Counted from the stretch's first letter, positions 33,849-43,012 are shown. The stretch is DNA of 64,000 nt from Bauldia sp965232525 (GCF_965232525.1 NZ_OZ246980.1:2542001-2606000), one strand, 5' to 3'. Notes: generated from the sequence alone by a model not told the origin. Program-made: numbers and translations.

Positions 33849-33943
33849 GACACCGTCCTCAACGCATCCGGTCCTGGCACGCGGTTGGTCGCGTGTTACG
33901 ATCATCCGACCCATCGAACGTGCTCTCACGCCGCAGGTGATCC

Positions 33944-34864
33944 ATGGACGAACCTTATCCCCGCGACATGATCGGCTACGGTCGGACGCCCCCCGATCCG
34001 AAGTGGCCCGACGATGCGCTGGTCGCGGTTCAGTTCGTCGTCAACTACGAAGAGGGCGGTGAGAACAACATCCTCCATGGCGACGAAGCGTCGGAGGCGT
34101 TTCTGTCAGAGATCGTCGGCGCAGCGCCCTGGCGCGGCCAGCGCCACATGAACATGGAGTCGATCTACGAGTATGGATCGCGCGCCGGCTTCTGGCGGCT
34201 GTGGCGCATATTCACCAACCGCAATATCCCGGTCACGGTGTTCGGCGTCGCCACCGCGCTCGCCCGCAACCCCGAAGCAGTGGCCGCCATGAACGAGGCT
34301 AACTGGGAGATCGCCAGCCACGGCCTCAAGTGGATCGAGTACCGCGATTTCAGTCGCGCGGACGAAGCACAGCAGATGCGCGAGGCGATTGCCATCCACA
34401 CCGAAGTGACCGGTGCGCGCCCGCTCGGCTGGTACACTGGCCGGACCTCGATCCATACGACCGAGCTTGCCGCTGAAGAGGGTGGTTTCCTTTATTCAGC
34501 AGACAGTTACGCAGATGATCTGCCTTACTGGATCAGATCAGCCAATGGCCCATTTCTGATCGTCCCCTACACCCTCGATGCCAACGACATGCGTTTCGCG
34601 ACGGCCCAGGGGTTCAACTCGGGCGACCAGTTCTATGCCTATCTCAAGGACTCCTTCGACACGCTCTATGCCGAGGGCGAGGCCGGGTCACCGAAGATGA
34701 TGTCGGTGGGGCTGCACTGCCGTTTGGCCGGTCGGCCAGGGCGAGCGGCGGCGCTCGCCCGCTTCCTCGACTACGTGGCGGCGAGGAACCGTGTGTGGCT
34801 GCCACGGCGCATCGACATCGCCTGGCACTGGCACGCTCATCATCAGCCGGAACAGGGCGGCTAG
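33944..34864 (+). CDS. puuE: polysaccharide deacetylase family protein, PuuE allantoinase-like
   Basis: A 306-residue NodB-type deacetylase-fold protein. The sequence PRDMIGYGRTPPDPKWPDDA at the N-terminus and YEEGGENNILHGD are characteristic of PuuE, the metal-independent allantoinase of purine breakdown. Further blocks are ASHGLKWIEY and IVPYTLDANDMRF. It would open the allantoin ring to allantoate. No other purine-degradation gene lies nearby, so function rests on family resemblance. Its last four bases overlap the convergent DapA-like gene. Confidence 0.85.
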   Translation: MDEPYPRDMIGYGRTPPDPKWPDDALVAVQFVVNYEEGGENNILHGDEASEAFLSEIVGAAPWRGQRHMNMESIYEYGSRAGFWRLWRIFTNRNIPVTVFGVATALARNPEAVAAMNEANWEIASHGLKWIEYRDFSRADEAQQMREAIAIHTEVTGARPLGWYTGRTSIHTTELAAEEGGFLYSADSYADDLPYWIRSANGPFLIVPYTLDANDMRFATAQGFNSGDQFYAYLKDSFDTLYAEGEAGSPKMMSVGLHCRLAGRPGRAAALARFLDYVAARNRVWLPRRIDIAWHWHAHHQPEQGG

Positions 34865-35772
34865 GCCGGCTCGGTCGACAGCAACCGCGCGACGGCGGGT
34901 TCGGCAAGGAGGCCTGCGCGTGCAGCGTCGTCCAACGGGAGCAGAGGCGGGCGAACGGCCCGCCATTGCGGATCACCGTAACGTTCCGCCAACGCCACCT
35001 TGAGTGCCGGGATCATGCCATGGCGTTCAAAGGCCTTGCGTACCACCAGCAGATCGGCCTGCCGCCCGTCGGCTTCCGCGTCTTGCCAATGATCGATCAG
35101 CGCGCGGATACCGGTGGCGTTGATGTTGGCGGTTGCTGAGATGCAGCCAGCACCGCCGGCTCGCAATGCGCTGAGCAGATAAACCTCGGCGCCGGGGAAA
35201 ACAGCCAGATCGGGGAAGTCGCGGATCAGGGCAAGCGTGTCTTCGGCCTTACCAGCGGAATCCTTGATGCCGACAATGACCTCCGGATACGCGGCGACCA
35301 ATCGTCCGATCAGATCCGGCGACCAGCCAAACGTGGCCATCTGCGGGATGTGGTAGAGCATGATCGGCGGCACGTCCGCGCCAAGCTGGTCGATCATCGC
35401 CGCGACGAACGCGTAGAGGCCGTCGTCGGTCGCATTCTTGTAGTAGAAGGGCGGGAGCAAGAGAACGGCCGCGACGCCAGCGCGACCGGCGTGGCGGCTG
35501 AGGGTGACCGCGTCCTCGATGGCGCAGGCACCGGTCCCGGGCAACAGCTTCGCCGGCTCGATACCCGCGTCGATATGGGCGTCGATGACACGCCGCCGAT
35601 CGTCGAGGCTGAGCGAATTGGCTTCGCTCGTGGTGCCGAGGATCGCCAGCCCGTGAGCGCCGTCCTCAAGGAGCCGCCGGCTGTGGGCGACCTGACGCCC
35701 GGTGTCGGCGTTTCCGTCAGCGTCAAACGGTGTAGCGACCGGCGGCCAAAGGCCTGAAAGTTTAGCCGTCAT
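34861..35772 (-). CDS. dihydrodipicolinate synthase/N-acetylneuraminate lyase family aldolase
   Basis: A 303-residue class I aldolase of the DapA superfamily. Lys170 (in VGIKDSAG) is the Schiff-base lysine, Tyr140 (in IMLYHIPQ) the catalytic tyrosine, and GTTSE at 46-50 the pyruvate-binding loop in which the usual GTTGE has changed. It splits or forms a bond between pyruvate and an aldehyde. The altered loop and lack of lysine-pathway neighbours argue against true dapA and for a catabolic aldolase such as a keto-deoxy sugar acid aldolase. The gene ends four bases inside the puuE-like gene. Confidence 0.87.
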   Translation of the reverse strand: MTAKLSGLWPPVATPFDADGNADTGRQVAHSRRLLEDGAHGLAILGTTSEANSLSLDDRRRVIDAHIDAGIEPAKLLPGTGACAIEDAVTLSRHAGRAGVAAVLLLPPFYYKNATDDGLYAFVAAMIDQLGADVPPIMLYHIPQMATFGWSPDLIGRLVAAYPEVIVGIKDSAGKAEDTLALIRDFPDLAVFPGAEVYLLSALRAGGAGCISATANINATGIRALIDHWQDAEADGRQADLLVVRKAFERHGMIPALKVALAERYGDPQWRAVRPPLLPLDDAARAGLLAEPAVARLLSTEPA

Positions 35773-36341
35773 AATTCATGTCCAGCGTGAAGGTGAAAAT
35801 GGATGCGTTTCTAGGTCGGAAGCCGTTGCTCGGTTCAAGCGACGATAGACCAATGGTTCACGTGGGTCGAACCGACGCGATATCTTCGTCCTGTGGATAA
35901 CTTCAGCCGTGCGTGGCGTGTCACCGTTTCGTCATCGAAGCGAAGCCCGGCCGTCGTGTTGGCTGACTAGGGCAGGTGTCGCCAGCGGGTTATTGCGTAC
36001 CCGGTATTGGTCGGGTGTATCGCCGGGTTCATGTTCGGTGTCAGCCTTAGCCGCCGCAGAGGGCAACACCAGCCGGCTGGCGAGCAGGGGGAAGAATACG
36101 GATAACAGGGCTGGGGTGTTGGCGTTTTCGGTTCAGCCCGGATATCTCCCCAAGCGTGCGGCGCCGCAGGACCCCTCGGCGCCGCACGCGATTCCATCCT
36201 CATAATCCTCTGTGATCCCGACATCTGGCCCCCGGCTCGGCGGAGTGTTAACCATGCGCTGACACGCGCGTGTCGATGCGGCGTTATCACCGACCGCCGG
36301 TGCCTCGAGGCCGGCGGTATCCAGGACGAGGAGGGGCTTCG
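35773..36341. promoter_or_regulatory. 569-bp intergenic region with three strong inverted repeats
   Basis: No convincing gene is seen. Three inverted repeats lie in the right-hand part, upstream of the orphan binding-protein gene. A perfect 13-bp stem around a 10-base loop lies at 36154-36189. The perfect 14-bp palindrome GACACGCGCGTGTC is at 36261-36274, and an 8-bp stem around a 10-base loop is at 36293-36318. A weaker inverted repeat GGTTC/GAACC lies at 35855-35873 near the DapA-like gene. The right-hand set could be a structured 5' leader or operator cluster. I did not recognise a known riboswitch. Confidence 0.5.
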
Positions 36342-37436
36342 GTGCGAGTAAAAAGTGTGTGGGCCATCGCCATGGCTGGGCCGATGGCCGTGGCAGCAAA
36401 CGGGGCGTCGGCCCAGACCTATGAGCTGATCCAGGCGGCGAAAGAGGAGGGCAAGCTCAACGTCATCGCCCTGCCGCATGACTGGTGCGGGTACGGCGAT
36501 CTCATCGAGCGGTTCGAGAAGCGCTACGGCATCGAGGTCAACGAGACGGCGCCGGATGCCAGTTCGGCCGAGCAGCTCGACGCGATTCGCGCGAGCGCCG
36601 AAGACGCGGGGCCTGATGCTCCCGATGTCGTCGATATCGGCCTGTCCTTTGCCGACGTCGCCAGGGACGAGGACCTGCTGCAGCCGTACAAAGTGGGCCC
36701 CTGGGATACGATCCCTGAGGCGGTGAAGGATCCCGACGGCTACTGGTATGGCGACTACTATGGCGTCATCGCCTTCGAAATAAACGCCGACAAGATCGAA
36801 CAGCCGCCAGAAGACTGGGAAGACCTGCTCGACGACGCCTATCGCGGCGCAGTGGCGCTCGCCGGCGATCCGCGGTCGTCGGCGCAGGCGGCGCTCAGCG
36901 TTTACGCGGCCGGCCTTGCCACCGGCGGCGAACCGGGTGCGGCGGCAGGTGAGGCGGGCCTCGCCTTCTTCGCTGATCTCAATGCCGCCGGTAACTTCGT
37001 GCCAACCGCCGGCAACGCGGCGACCCTGACGGAGGGTGAGACGCCGATCGTCATCCGCTGGGACTATGCCGGTCTTGCCGACCGCGATACGACCGAGGAA
37101 CCGGCGATCACGGTGGTGGTGCCGAAAAACGGGGTGGTGGCGCGGCCGTTCGTCCAGGCGATCAGCGCGCATGCGCCGAACCCGAACGCGGCGAAGCTGT
37201 GGATGGAGTATCTCTACTCGAACGAGGGTCAGCTCGGCTGGCTCAAGGGCAACTGCCATCCGATCCGGTTCGACGATCTGGTCGCATTCGACATGATCTC
37301 GGCGGAAGTCGCGGCGCGGTTGCCGCCGGCGGACGCCTACGCCAACGTGGTGTTTCCCTCGCTCGAGGATCAGGCGGCCGCCAACGCGGTGATCGCCGAG
37401 CAGTGGGAAGAAACCGTCGGCGCCGGCGTCAACTGA
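36342..37436 (+). CDS. orphan ABC transporter substrate-binding protein
   Basis: A 364-residue exported binding protein of the iron/spermidine/putrescine-like type. The signal peptide is VWAIAMAGPMAVAANGASAQ. The mature part starts TYELIQAAKEEGKLNVIALP and contains DPDGYWYGDYYGVIAFEINA and WMEYLYSNEGQLGWLKGNCH, typical of extracellular solute-binding family proteins. The start is GTG at 36342 behind GAGGAGGGG. No permease or ATPase genes follow; a Gfo/Idh/MocA dehydrogenase lies 31 bp downstream, so it must work with transporter parts encoded elsewhere. Confidence 0.88.
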   Translation: MRVKSVWAIAMAGPMAVAANGASAQTYELIQAAKEEGKLNVIALPHDWCGYGDLIERFEKRYGIEVNETAPDASSAEQLDAIRASAEDAGPDAPDVVDIGLSFADVARDEDLLQPYKVGPWDTIPEAVKDPDGYWYGDYYGVIAFEINADKIEQPPEDWEDLLDDAYRGAVALAGDPRSSAQAALSVYAAGLATGGEPGAAAGEAGLAFFADLNAAGNFVPTAGNAATLTEGETPIVIRWDYAGLADRDTTEEPAITVVVPKNGVVARPFVQAISAHAPNPNAAKLWMEYLYSNEGQLGWLKGNCHPIRFDDLVAFDMISAEVAARLPPADAYANVVFPSLEDQAAANAVIAEQWEETVGAGVN

Positions 37437-37467
37437 TCGTCGAGATCGACGTGAACTGGGGGATCTG

Positions 37468-38508
37468 GTGACAAGCAAACGGCCGCTCGGCATCGGCGTC
37501 ATCGGGCTTGGCATGGGCGCGACGCCGCACGCAAAGTCGCTCAAAGATATGAGCGATCGGGTGACGGTGCGCGGCGTGTTCGCCCGAGACCGCGATCGTC
37601 GGGAGGCATTCGCGGGGAAGTTCGGCTTCCCCGCGGCCGAGTCCGTCGATGCCATCGCCGACGATCCGGATGTCGATGCCGTGCTCCTGCTAACGCCGCC
37701 CAACGCCCGGGCCGAGCTGGTTGACCGGCTGTCGGCGACTGGCAAGCATATTCTCATGGAGAAGCCGATCGAGCGGACGACGTCAGCGGCGGAAGCGCTG
37801 GTGGCGCAATGCGAGGATCGCGGTGTTCGTCTCGGCTTGGTGTTTCAGCAGCGGTTGCGGCCTAACGCGGAACAGTTGCGGGCTCTGCTCGCCGACGGTG
37901 GCGTGGGTGCCATCGCTGCTGTGCGGCTCGAGGTACCGTGGTGGCGGCCGCAGGCCGGCTACTACGATCAGCCGGGGCGCGGTTCGCTGGAGCGAGACGG
38001 TGGCGGCGTGCTGCTCAGCCAAGCGATCCACGCACTCGATCTGATGCTGTCCGTCACCGCGCCGGTGACCGAGGTGCAGGCGGTGACGGGCACCACGGCG
38101 TTGCATCAGATGGAGACCGAGGACTTTGCCGCTGCTGGGCTGCGGTTCGGCGACGGGGCGCTCGGTGCTCTGATGGCAACCACCGCCGCCTACCCGGGTG
38201 CCGGTGAGCAACTCGCGCTCGACTGCGCCAACGCGGGCATTGTCCTCAAGGGACGCGAACTAACCGTCAACTGGCATGACGGGCGGGTGGAAGTGCACGA
38301 GGAATCGGGTGGGGTCGGGGCCGGTGCTGATCCAATGGACTTCCCCCATGACTGGCATCTCGCGCTGATCACCGATTTTCTCGACGCGGTCGAGGCGGGT
38401 CGCGATCCGACGGTGACCGCCCGCGATGGCCTCAAGGTGCATCGGCTGATCGATGCGCTGTTGGAATCGTCGCGCACCAAGCGGGCCGTGGTGCCGGCAG
38501 GCGGCTGA
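37468..38508 (+). CDS. Gfo/Idh/MocA family oxidoreductase
   Basis: A 346-residue NAD(P)-dependent dehydrogenase. The Rossmann motif GVIGLGMGATPH is at the N-terminus, and the family hallmark EKP (Glu98-Lys99-Pro100 in HILMEKPIE) holds the catalytic lysine. The C-terminal domain has the family beta-sheet with LLSQAIHALDLML. It likely oxidises a sugar or cyclitol. The start is GTG at 37468. It follows the orphan binding protein and may handle the compound that protein captures. Confidence 0.92.
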   Translation: MTSKRPLGIGVIGLGMGATPHAKSLKDMSDRVTVRGVFARDRDRREAFAGKFGFPAAESVDAIADDPDVDAVLLLTPPNARAELVDRLSATGKHILMEKPIERTTSAAEALVAQCEDRGVRLGLVFQQRLRPNAEQLRALLADGGVGAIAAVRLEVPWWRPQAGYYDQPGRGSLERDGGGVLLSQAIHALDLMLSVTAPVTEVQAVTGTTALHQMETEDFAAAGLRFGDGALGALMATTAAYPGAGEQLALDCANAGIVLKGRELTVNWHDGRVEVHEESGGVGAGADPMDFPHDWHLALITDFLDAVEAGRDPTVTARDGLKVHRLIDALLESSRTKRAVVPAGG

Positions 38509-38612
38509 CCGCCCGCGCGACATTGGTTCCGGTTGGGTGCCTCGACACCCAATACCCGGCACCGCTACAGTCCGATCACAACAACAACACGCATTGCCTT
38601 GGGGGGAGAAAG

Positions 38613-39980
38613 ATGACTGATACCGTCAAGTACCTGCTCGACGAAAGCCGCATTCCGAGGGCGTGGTACAACATCGCTGCCGATCTGCCGTCGCCGCCGT
38701 CGCCGCCGCTGCATCCCGGCACCAAGCAGCCGGTCGGCCCCGACGATCTGGCGCCGCTGTTTCCGATGGCGCTGATCGGTCAGGAAGTCGCCACCGACCG
38801 TGAGATCGAAATCCCCGAGCCGGTACGCGAGGTCTATCGCCAATGGCGGCCGTCGCCGCTCTACCGCGCCCATCGCCTCGAGCAGGCGCTGAAAACGCCG
38901 GCGAAGATCTACTACAAGTACGAAGGCGTCTCGCCGGCCGGTAGTCACAAGCCGAACACGGCGGTGGCGCAAGCGTTCTACAACAAGGAAGCCGGCGTCA
39001 CGCGGCTATCGACCGAAACCGGTGCCGGGCAATGGGGCTCGTCGCTGGCGTTCGCCGGCGCTCTGTTCGGGCTCGATGTCGAAGTGTTCATGGTGCGGGT
39101 GTCCTACGACCAGAAGCCCTATCGCCGGGCGTTAATGGAAACCTATGGCGCGCGCTGCATCCCGTCGCCGTCCGGCGAGACCAATGCCGGACGCACGGCG
39201 CTGGAAGCCAAGCCCGATCACCTGGGGTCGCTCGGACTGGCGATTTCCGAGGCAGTCGAAGTCGCAGCCCAGCGGGACGACACTAAATACGCGCTCGGCT
39301 CGGTGCTGAACCATGTGCTGCTGCACCAGACCGTGGTCGGGCTAGAAGCGATCGCCCAGATGGAAATGGCTGGCGACTACCCGGATGTGATCGTCGGCTG
39401 CACCGGCGGCGGCTCGAACTTCGCCGGTATCGTCTTTCCATTCCTCGGCGAGCAATTGCGGGGCGGGAAGGGTGTGCGTATCGTCGCGGTCGAGCCGGCG
39501 GCGTGTCCGAGCCTGACTCGCGGCAAGTTTGCTTACGACTTCGGTGACACCGGCCACCTTACCCCGTTGGTCAAGATGCACACGCTGGGCTCGACCTTCA
39601 TCCCGCCCGGGTTCCATGCCGGTGGTCTGCGCTATCACGGCATGGCGCCACTGGTCAGCCACGTGCTCGATCTCGGCCTGATCGAGGCCAAGGCGTACCA
39701 CCAGTCGAAGTGCTTCGAGGCGGGTGTCGACTTCGCCCGGATCGAGGGCATCCTGCCGGCGCCGGAGGCCAACCACGCAGTGAAGGGCGCCATCGACGAA
39801 GCGATCCGCTGCCGCGAGGAGGGAAGATCGGAGACCATTCTGTTCAACCTCTGCGGCCACGGCCATTTCGACATGCAGGCTTACATGGACTACTTCGCCG
39901 GCAAGCTACAGGACCTCGACTACGACGAGTCCGAACTCGCGATGGCACTGGCCGGGCTGCCGACCGAGACGGCGGCCTGA
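38613..39980 (+). CDS. trpB2: TrpB2-type tryptophan synthase beta-like PLP enzyme
   Basis: A 455-residue PLP enzyme of the TrpB2 branch. Lys113 in SPAGSHKPNTAV is the PLP lysine, and CTGGGSNFAG near 260 binds the phosphate. The extended N-terminus (SRIPRAWYNIAADLPSPPSP) and length are typical of TrpB2 rather than standard TrpB. It should convert serine and indole to tryptophan. There is no trpA here, as is common for trpB2. The ATG at 38613 follows GGGGGGAGAA. A 23-bp near-copy of its last codons occurs at 42126-42148. Confidence 0.92.
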   Translation: MTDTVKYLLDESRIPRAWYNIAADLPSPPSPPLHPGTKQPVGPDDLAPLFPMALIGQEVATDREIEIPEPVREVYRQWRPSPLYRAHRLEQALKTPAKIYYKYEGVSPAGSHKPNTAVAQAFYNKEAGVTRLSTETGAGQWGSSLAFAGALFGLDVEVFMVRVSYDQKPYRRALMETYGARCIPSPSGETNAGRTALEAKPDHLGSLGLAISEAVEVAAQRDDTKYALGSVLNHVLLHQTVVGLEAIAQMEMAGDYPDVIVGCTGGGSNFAGIVFPFLGEQLRGGKGVRIVAVEPAACPSLTRGKFAYDFGDTGHLTPLVKMHTLGSTFIPPGFHAGGLRYHGMAPLVSHVLDLGLIEAKAYHQSKCFEAGVDFARIEGILPAPEANHAVKGAIDEAIRCREEGRSETILFNLCGHGHFDMQAYMDYFAGKLQDLDYDESELAMALAGLPTETAA

Positions 39981-39981
39981 C
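39959..39981 (+). repeat. 23-bp near-direct repeat, left copy (trpB2 3' end)
   Basis: This 23-bp stretch ending just past the trpB2 stop recurs at 42126-42148 with one mismatch. The two copies lie in the same orientation and bracket the first RTX gene and its upstream region, about 2.1 kb. Confidence 0.7.
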
Positions 39982-40008
39982 ACTCGGCCGGCCGGCTCGG
40001 CCGTTCGA

Positions 40009-41904
40009 TCAGGCGTCAAGAAGCAGGTGGGGCGCGGACTTCTCCGTCGCTATATCGCCAACGCCTTCGACGGTGATGGTTGCGGTCGCCTGGCCAATGC
40101 CGCCATAGAGGTCGGTCACGGTGTAGACGAAGCTGTCGCTGTCGCTCCCGCCGAGATCGTCGAACTGCCCGTTGGGATCGTATGCGAAGGTTCCGTCCGG
40201 GTTGATCGTCAGTAGCGCATCCGATGCCAGCTGGATCACCTGCGATCCGCCAACAACGACGACGCCATCGATCGCCGTGACTGTAAAGGAGTCGCCGTCA
40301 TCGACGTCGCTGTCGATTCCGTTGCCGTTGTCGGCAAAGAGGTCGCCGGCGAACGCGGTGTTCTCGTCCGTCACAAACCGATCGTCGGCGGTGACCGGAT
40401 CGTCGTTCACGCCGTCGATCGTCAGGTTGGAGAACGTCGTCGAAGCGCCGTGTCGATCGGTGGCGGTGAAGCTCACCTCCGTCGATTGCCCGGGTGCCAG
40501 ATAGTCGAAGCCCTGGTCGGTATCGACCGTGTAGGTGCCGTCGCCATTATCGAATATCACGACGCCGGGTGGGGGATCGAATGTGTAATCGAGGTCGGTG
40601 ACGTCGTTGTCGCTATCAGGATCGACGATGTTGTAGGCGTCGATGATAGTCCCGCTGTTCTCATCGAACCTCAGAGGAATGGAAACCCCGGAGGGCCGTT
40701 GTGGCGCGTCGTTCTCGCCGATGATCCTGACGGTCGCGGTTGCTTGGTTGCTAACCAAACCGAATTCATCGGTGGCTGTATAGGTGAAGACGAAATCGCG
40801 GACTTCGTTGACGGCCGTCACGTCGAGATCCTGGCCCGGGACCAGGCTGAAGTTGCCGTCAAGCGTATTCCAGAAATCGGTCGTTTGGTTCGGGATGATG
40901 ATAGAAAACGGCGGTGTCTCCATGCCAGGGCTGTCGTAGGAGAGTGTCCCGGGGTTTTCGTCGGTGACGTCGAACTGGTAGGTTTGGCCGGCGCTGTCCT
41001 CTTTGACGACATAGAGGACGTCCCGCGCGACCGGTGCCAGGTTGTCAGTCTCGCCGATGATGGTGAACTCCAGCGTTCGGGTGACCGTTTCGGACCCGTC
41101 GGAGATGGTGAAGGATACACTGTCCGTCGCCGTTTCCCCGTCATTCAGAGCTTCGAACTGGCCATTGGGGTCGTAGCTGTAGGTACCGTCTGCCGCGACC
41201 TTGAGTAGCGCGCCGGAAGCCAGAACGATCTCGTGGCCGACGTTCGCCGCAGCGCTGTCAACGGCGACGATGCCAAGCGCGTCGTCGTCGAAATCGAAGG
41301 CATCAGACTCGACCAGGAGGTGACCGGTGACAGCCGGGCCGTCTTCGTCAGCGGTCGCGGCGACATCGTCGGCGATCGGTCCGTTGTTGCGACCGTCGAG
41401 GAAGAACGCGGCATTGTCGAACTTCAGGACCTCGACGTCGACGACGGTGTCGGTCTCACCGGTGACCATGTCCGTGATCGTCAGGTGGCTGGAGCCGAAT
41501 CCGAACTCGAACCGACGCGCATCGCCCGAGAAGTTGGCCACGTCCCAACCGCGGCCACCGTCGAGCCAGTCGTCGCCGCTACCTCCGGTGAGATCGTCAT
41601 CGCCGCGGCCACCGTCGAGCCGGTCGTCGCCGCTACCGCCGGTGAGGTCGTCATCGCCGCGACCGCCGACGATCAGGTCGTCGCCGGCTCCGCCATCGGC
41701 GGTGTCATCGCCCTTGCCGGTGACCAGCAGGTCATCGCCATCGCCGCCGTCGACATGGTCGTCGCCCCGGCCGCTCTTCACCAAATCATCGCCGCCATTG
41801 GCATGGATGACGTCGGCGCCTTTGCCGGAAACGATCAGTTCGGCGATATCGGTTCCATCAATTTCGTCGGGTTTCTTCGTGCCGACGATAATCGGAATCG
41901 TCAT
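40009..41904 (-). CDS. RTX calcium-binding protein with VCBS/cadherin-like repeats
   Basis: A 631-residue secreted-type protein. Residues 20-125 hold RTX nonapeptides (GGDGDDLLV, GGAGDDLIV, GGSGDDRLD and others) that fold on calcium. After a linker come two VCBS modules near 175-290 and 530-625 (each with a DPNGQF block) and cadherin-like segments between. RTX blocks are usually C-terminal; here they lead, and the C-terminus ends in a hydrophobic LLLDA. Type I secretion is probable, but no secretion genes are in the window. The gene is convergent with trpB2 and 28 bp from it. Confidence 0.88.
   Translation of the reverse strand: MTIPIIVGTKKPDEIDGTDIAELIVSGKGADVIHANGGDDLVKSGRGDDHVDGGDGDDLLVTGKGDDTADGGAGDDLIVGGRGDDDLTGGSGDDRLDGGRGDDDLTGGSGDDWLDGGRGWDVANFSGDARRFEFGFGSSHLTITDMVTGETDTVVDVEVLKFDNAAFFLDGRNNGPIADDVAATADEDGPAVTGHLLVESDAFDFDDDALGIVAVDSAAANVGHEIVLASGALLKVAADGTYSYDPNGQFEALNDGETATDSVSFTISDGSETVTRTLEFTIIGETDNLAPVARDVLYVVKEDSAGQTYQFDVTDENPGTLSYDSPGMETPPFSIIIPNQTTDFWNTLDGNFSLVPGQDLDVTAVNEVRDFVFTYTATDEFGLVSNQATATVRIIGENDAPQRPSGVSIPLRFDENSGTIIDAYNIVDPDSDNDVTDLDYTFDPPPGVVIFDNGDGTYTVDTDQGFDYLAPGQSTEVSFTATDRHGASTTFSNLTIDGVNDDPVTADDRFVTDENTAFAGDLFADNGNGIDSDVDDGDSFTVTAIDGVVVVGGSQVIQLASDALLTINPDGTFAYDPNGQFDDLGGSDSDSFVYTVTDLYGGIGQATATITVEGVGDIATEKSAPHLLLDA
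41554..41661. repeat. 54-bp tandem repeat, two copies, inside the RTX gene
   Basis: Units at 41554-41607 and 41608-41661 are nearly identical and encode two RTX nonapeptides each. They show recent expansion of the calcium-binding block by unequal recombination or slippage. Confidence 0.8.
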
Positions 41905-42125
41905 AGCAACCTCCTTGAGGCGGCGGTTCGACTCCGGTTAGGTCAGGCCGCGTCGTCGCACATTGTTACACGCGGCCCGGCTAGTAGAAGATGGCGATTT
42001 TGAGCTTATGTTGATCAAGGTAAAGAAATATTGTGTTGTACCTATAGTATATAATCGCTTTTTAGCAAAATTTACGTAAGATTGATGCAAAGAGTGGTCG
42101 GATCCGCGAGAGCCACGATCAGGCC

Positions 42126-42148
42126 GCCGACCGAGACGGCAGCCTGAC
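42126..42148 (+). repeat. 23-bp near-direct repeat, right copy
   Basis: This matches 39959-39981 in 22 of 23 bases, including the sense of the final trpB2 codons and stop. It sits in non-coding DNA between the two RTX genes, 15 bp before the second one ends. Confidence 0.7.
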
Positions 42149-42162
42149 CGGCGGCTTCGAGA

Positions 42163-42777
42163 TCAGATGACGAAAAAGTCGACATGGCTCATCGCTAGCT
42201 TGGCGTCGACGACGGCGAACTCGGTCGCCTTGTCGGGGCCGGTGCCGTCCGGGTCGTATTTGATGACGCCGTTTCCGTCGTTGTAGATAACGCGGTCGTT
42301 GTTGTCCTCGGCCTTCTTGCCGATCACGAATTTCTTCGCCTGAAGCGTCTCGCCGACCGGACCGGCCTTGGTGAAGATCGACTTGTCGAGGTCGATGAAA
42401 TCCTTGGTGACGTCGAAGTCGGTGATGGTGTCGACGTTCTTGTCGGCGTTGAGCTTGGTGTTGAAGACAAAGACGTCCTGGCCCTTGCCGCCGGACAGGA
42501 GGTCATTGCCTTTGCCGCCGAACAGGAAGTCGGAACCACCGTCGCCTTCCAAGACATCGTCGCCTTTCAGGCCGAACAGGTCGTCGGCGCCGCGGCCTCC
42601 GTAGAGTTCGTCGTCCTGGTTGAAGCCGACCAGTTCGTCCTTCCCGTTGCCGCCATAGAGGAAGTACGACTTGTTGTCGGCCGTTGGCGACAGGAAGTCG
42701 TTGCCGTCGAGGCCGTACTGGGTCTGCTGACTGCCTGTCCAGAAATCGTTGCCGAGAGTACCGATGTAGGTGGCCAT
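42163..42777 (-). CDS. RTX calcium-binding protein, serralysin C-terminal-like
   Basis: A 204-residue protein with RTX repeats at about residues 40-100 (GGNGKDELV, GGRGADDLF, GDGGSDFLF, GGKGNDLLS). They are followed by the DVFVFNTKLNADKNVDTITD segment found after the repeats in serralysin-type proteases and other type I substrates. The C-terminal VDFFVI, an acidic residue then hydrophobic ones, resembles the type I secretion signal end. There is no protease domain; the whole protein is the repeat and secretion module. It is encoded 258 bp upstream of the larger RTX gene in the same direction. Confidence 0.88.
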   Translation of the reverse strand: MATYIGTLGNDFWTGSQQTQYGLDGNDFLSPTADNKSYFLYGGNGKDELVGFNQDDELYGGRGADDLFGLKGDDVLEGDGGSDFLFGGKGNDLLSGGKGQDVFVFNTKLNADKNVDTITDFDVTKDFIDLDKSIFTKAGPVGETLQAKKFVIGKKAEDNNDRVIYNDGNGVIKYDPDGTGPDKATEFAVVDAKLAMSHVDFFVI

Positions 42778-43012
42778 GGGTGGTGCGGTCCTTACGCTGG
42801 GCGACCAGCACGTGCCGGTCGTCGGGTTACACAGGCGCGCCGTCCGCTCCCATGGTGGGCGTCTTTCCGTTCGTCCCGGAGGGGACGTCCGCGCTCACCC
42901 CGGCGCATTACTTGGCGGGATACGCAAACCGCGTCTCAGACGCGGCAGCGCCGGGCCCGCCGACCCGGCACCGTCACCTTTGACCACGATCTGGCTGAAT
43001 GGCGGCTGAACG

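Noticed and set aside
35941..36200. A short leftward frame with a hydrophobic stretch (LLSVFFPLLASRLVLPS)
   Set aside because: It begins after a stop with no ATG, GTG or ribosome binding site before the hydrophobic part, and nothing in it is recognisable.
35967..37757. A 596-codon leftward open frame
   Set aside because: It runs antisense through the binding-protein gene at 36342 and the start of the Gfo/Idh/MocA gene, is rich in Arg/Pro, and shows no domain. It is a shadow frame of GC-rich coding DNA.
41554..41800. Regularly spaced short repeats that could suggest a CRISPR array
   Set aside because: The repeats are in frame within the RTX gene and encode calcium-binding nonapeptides. There are no unique spacers of constant length and no cas genes.
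41233..42003. A 256-codon rightward frame with repeated Val/Ala/Thr units
   Set aside because: It is the complement of the RTX repeat block; the repetition comes from the nonapeptide-coding DNA.
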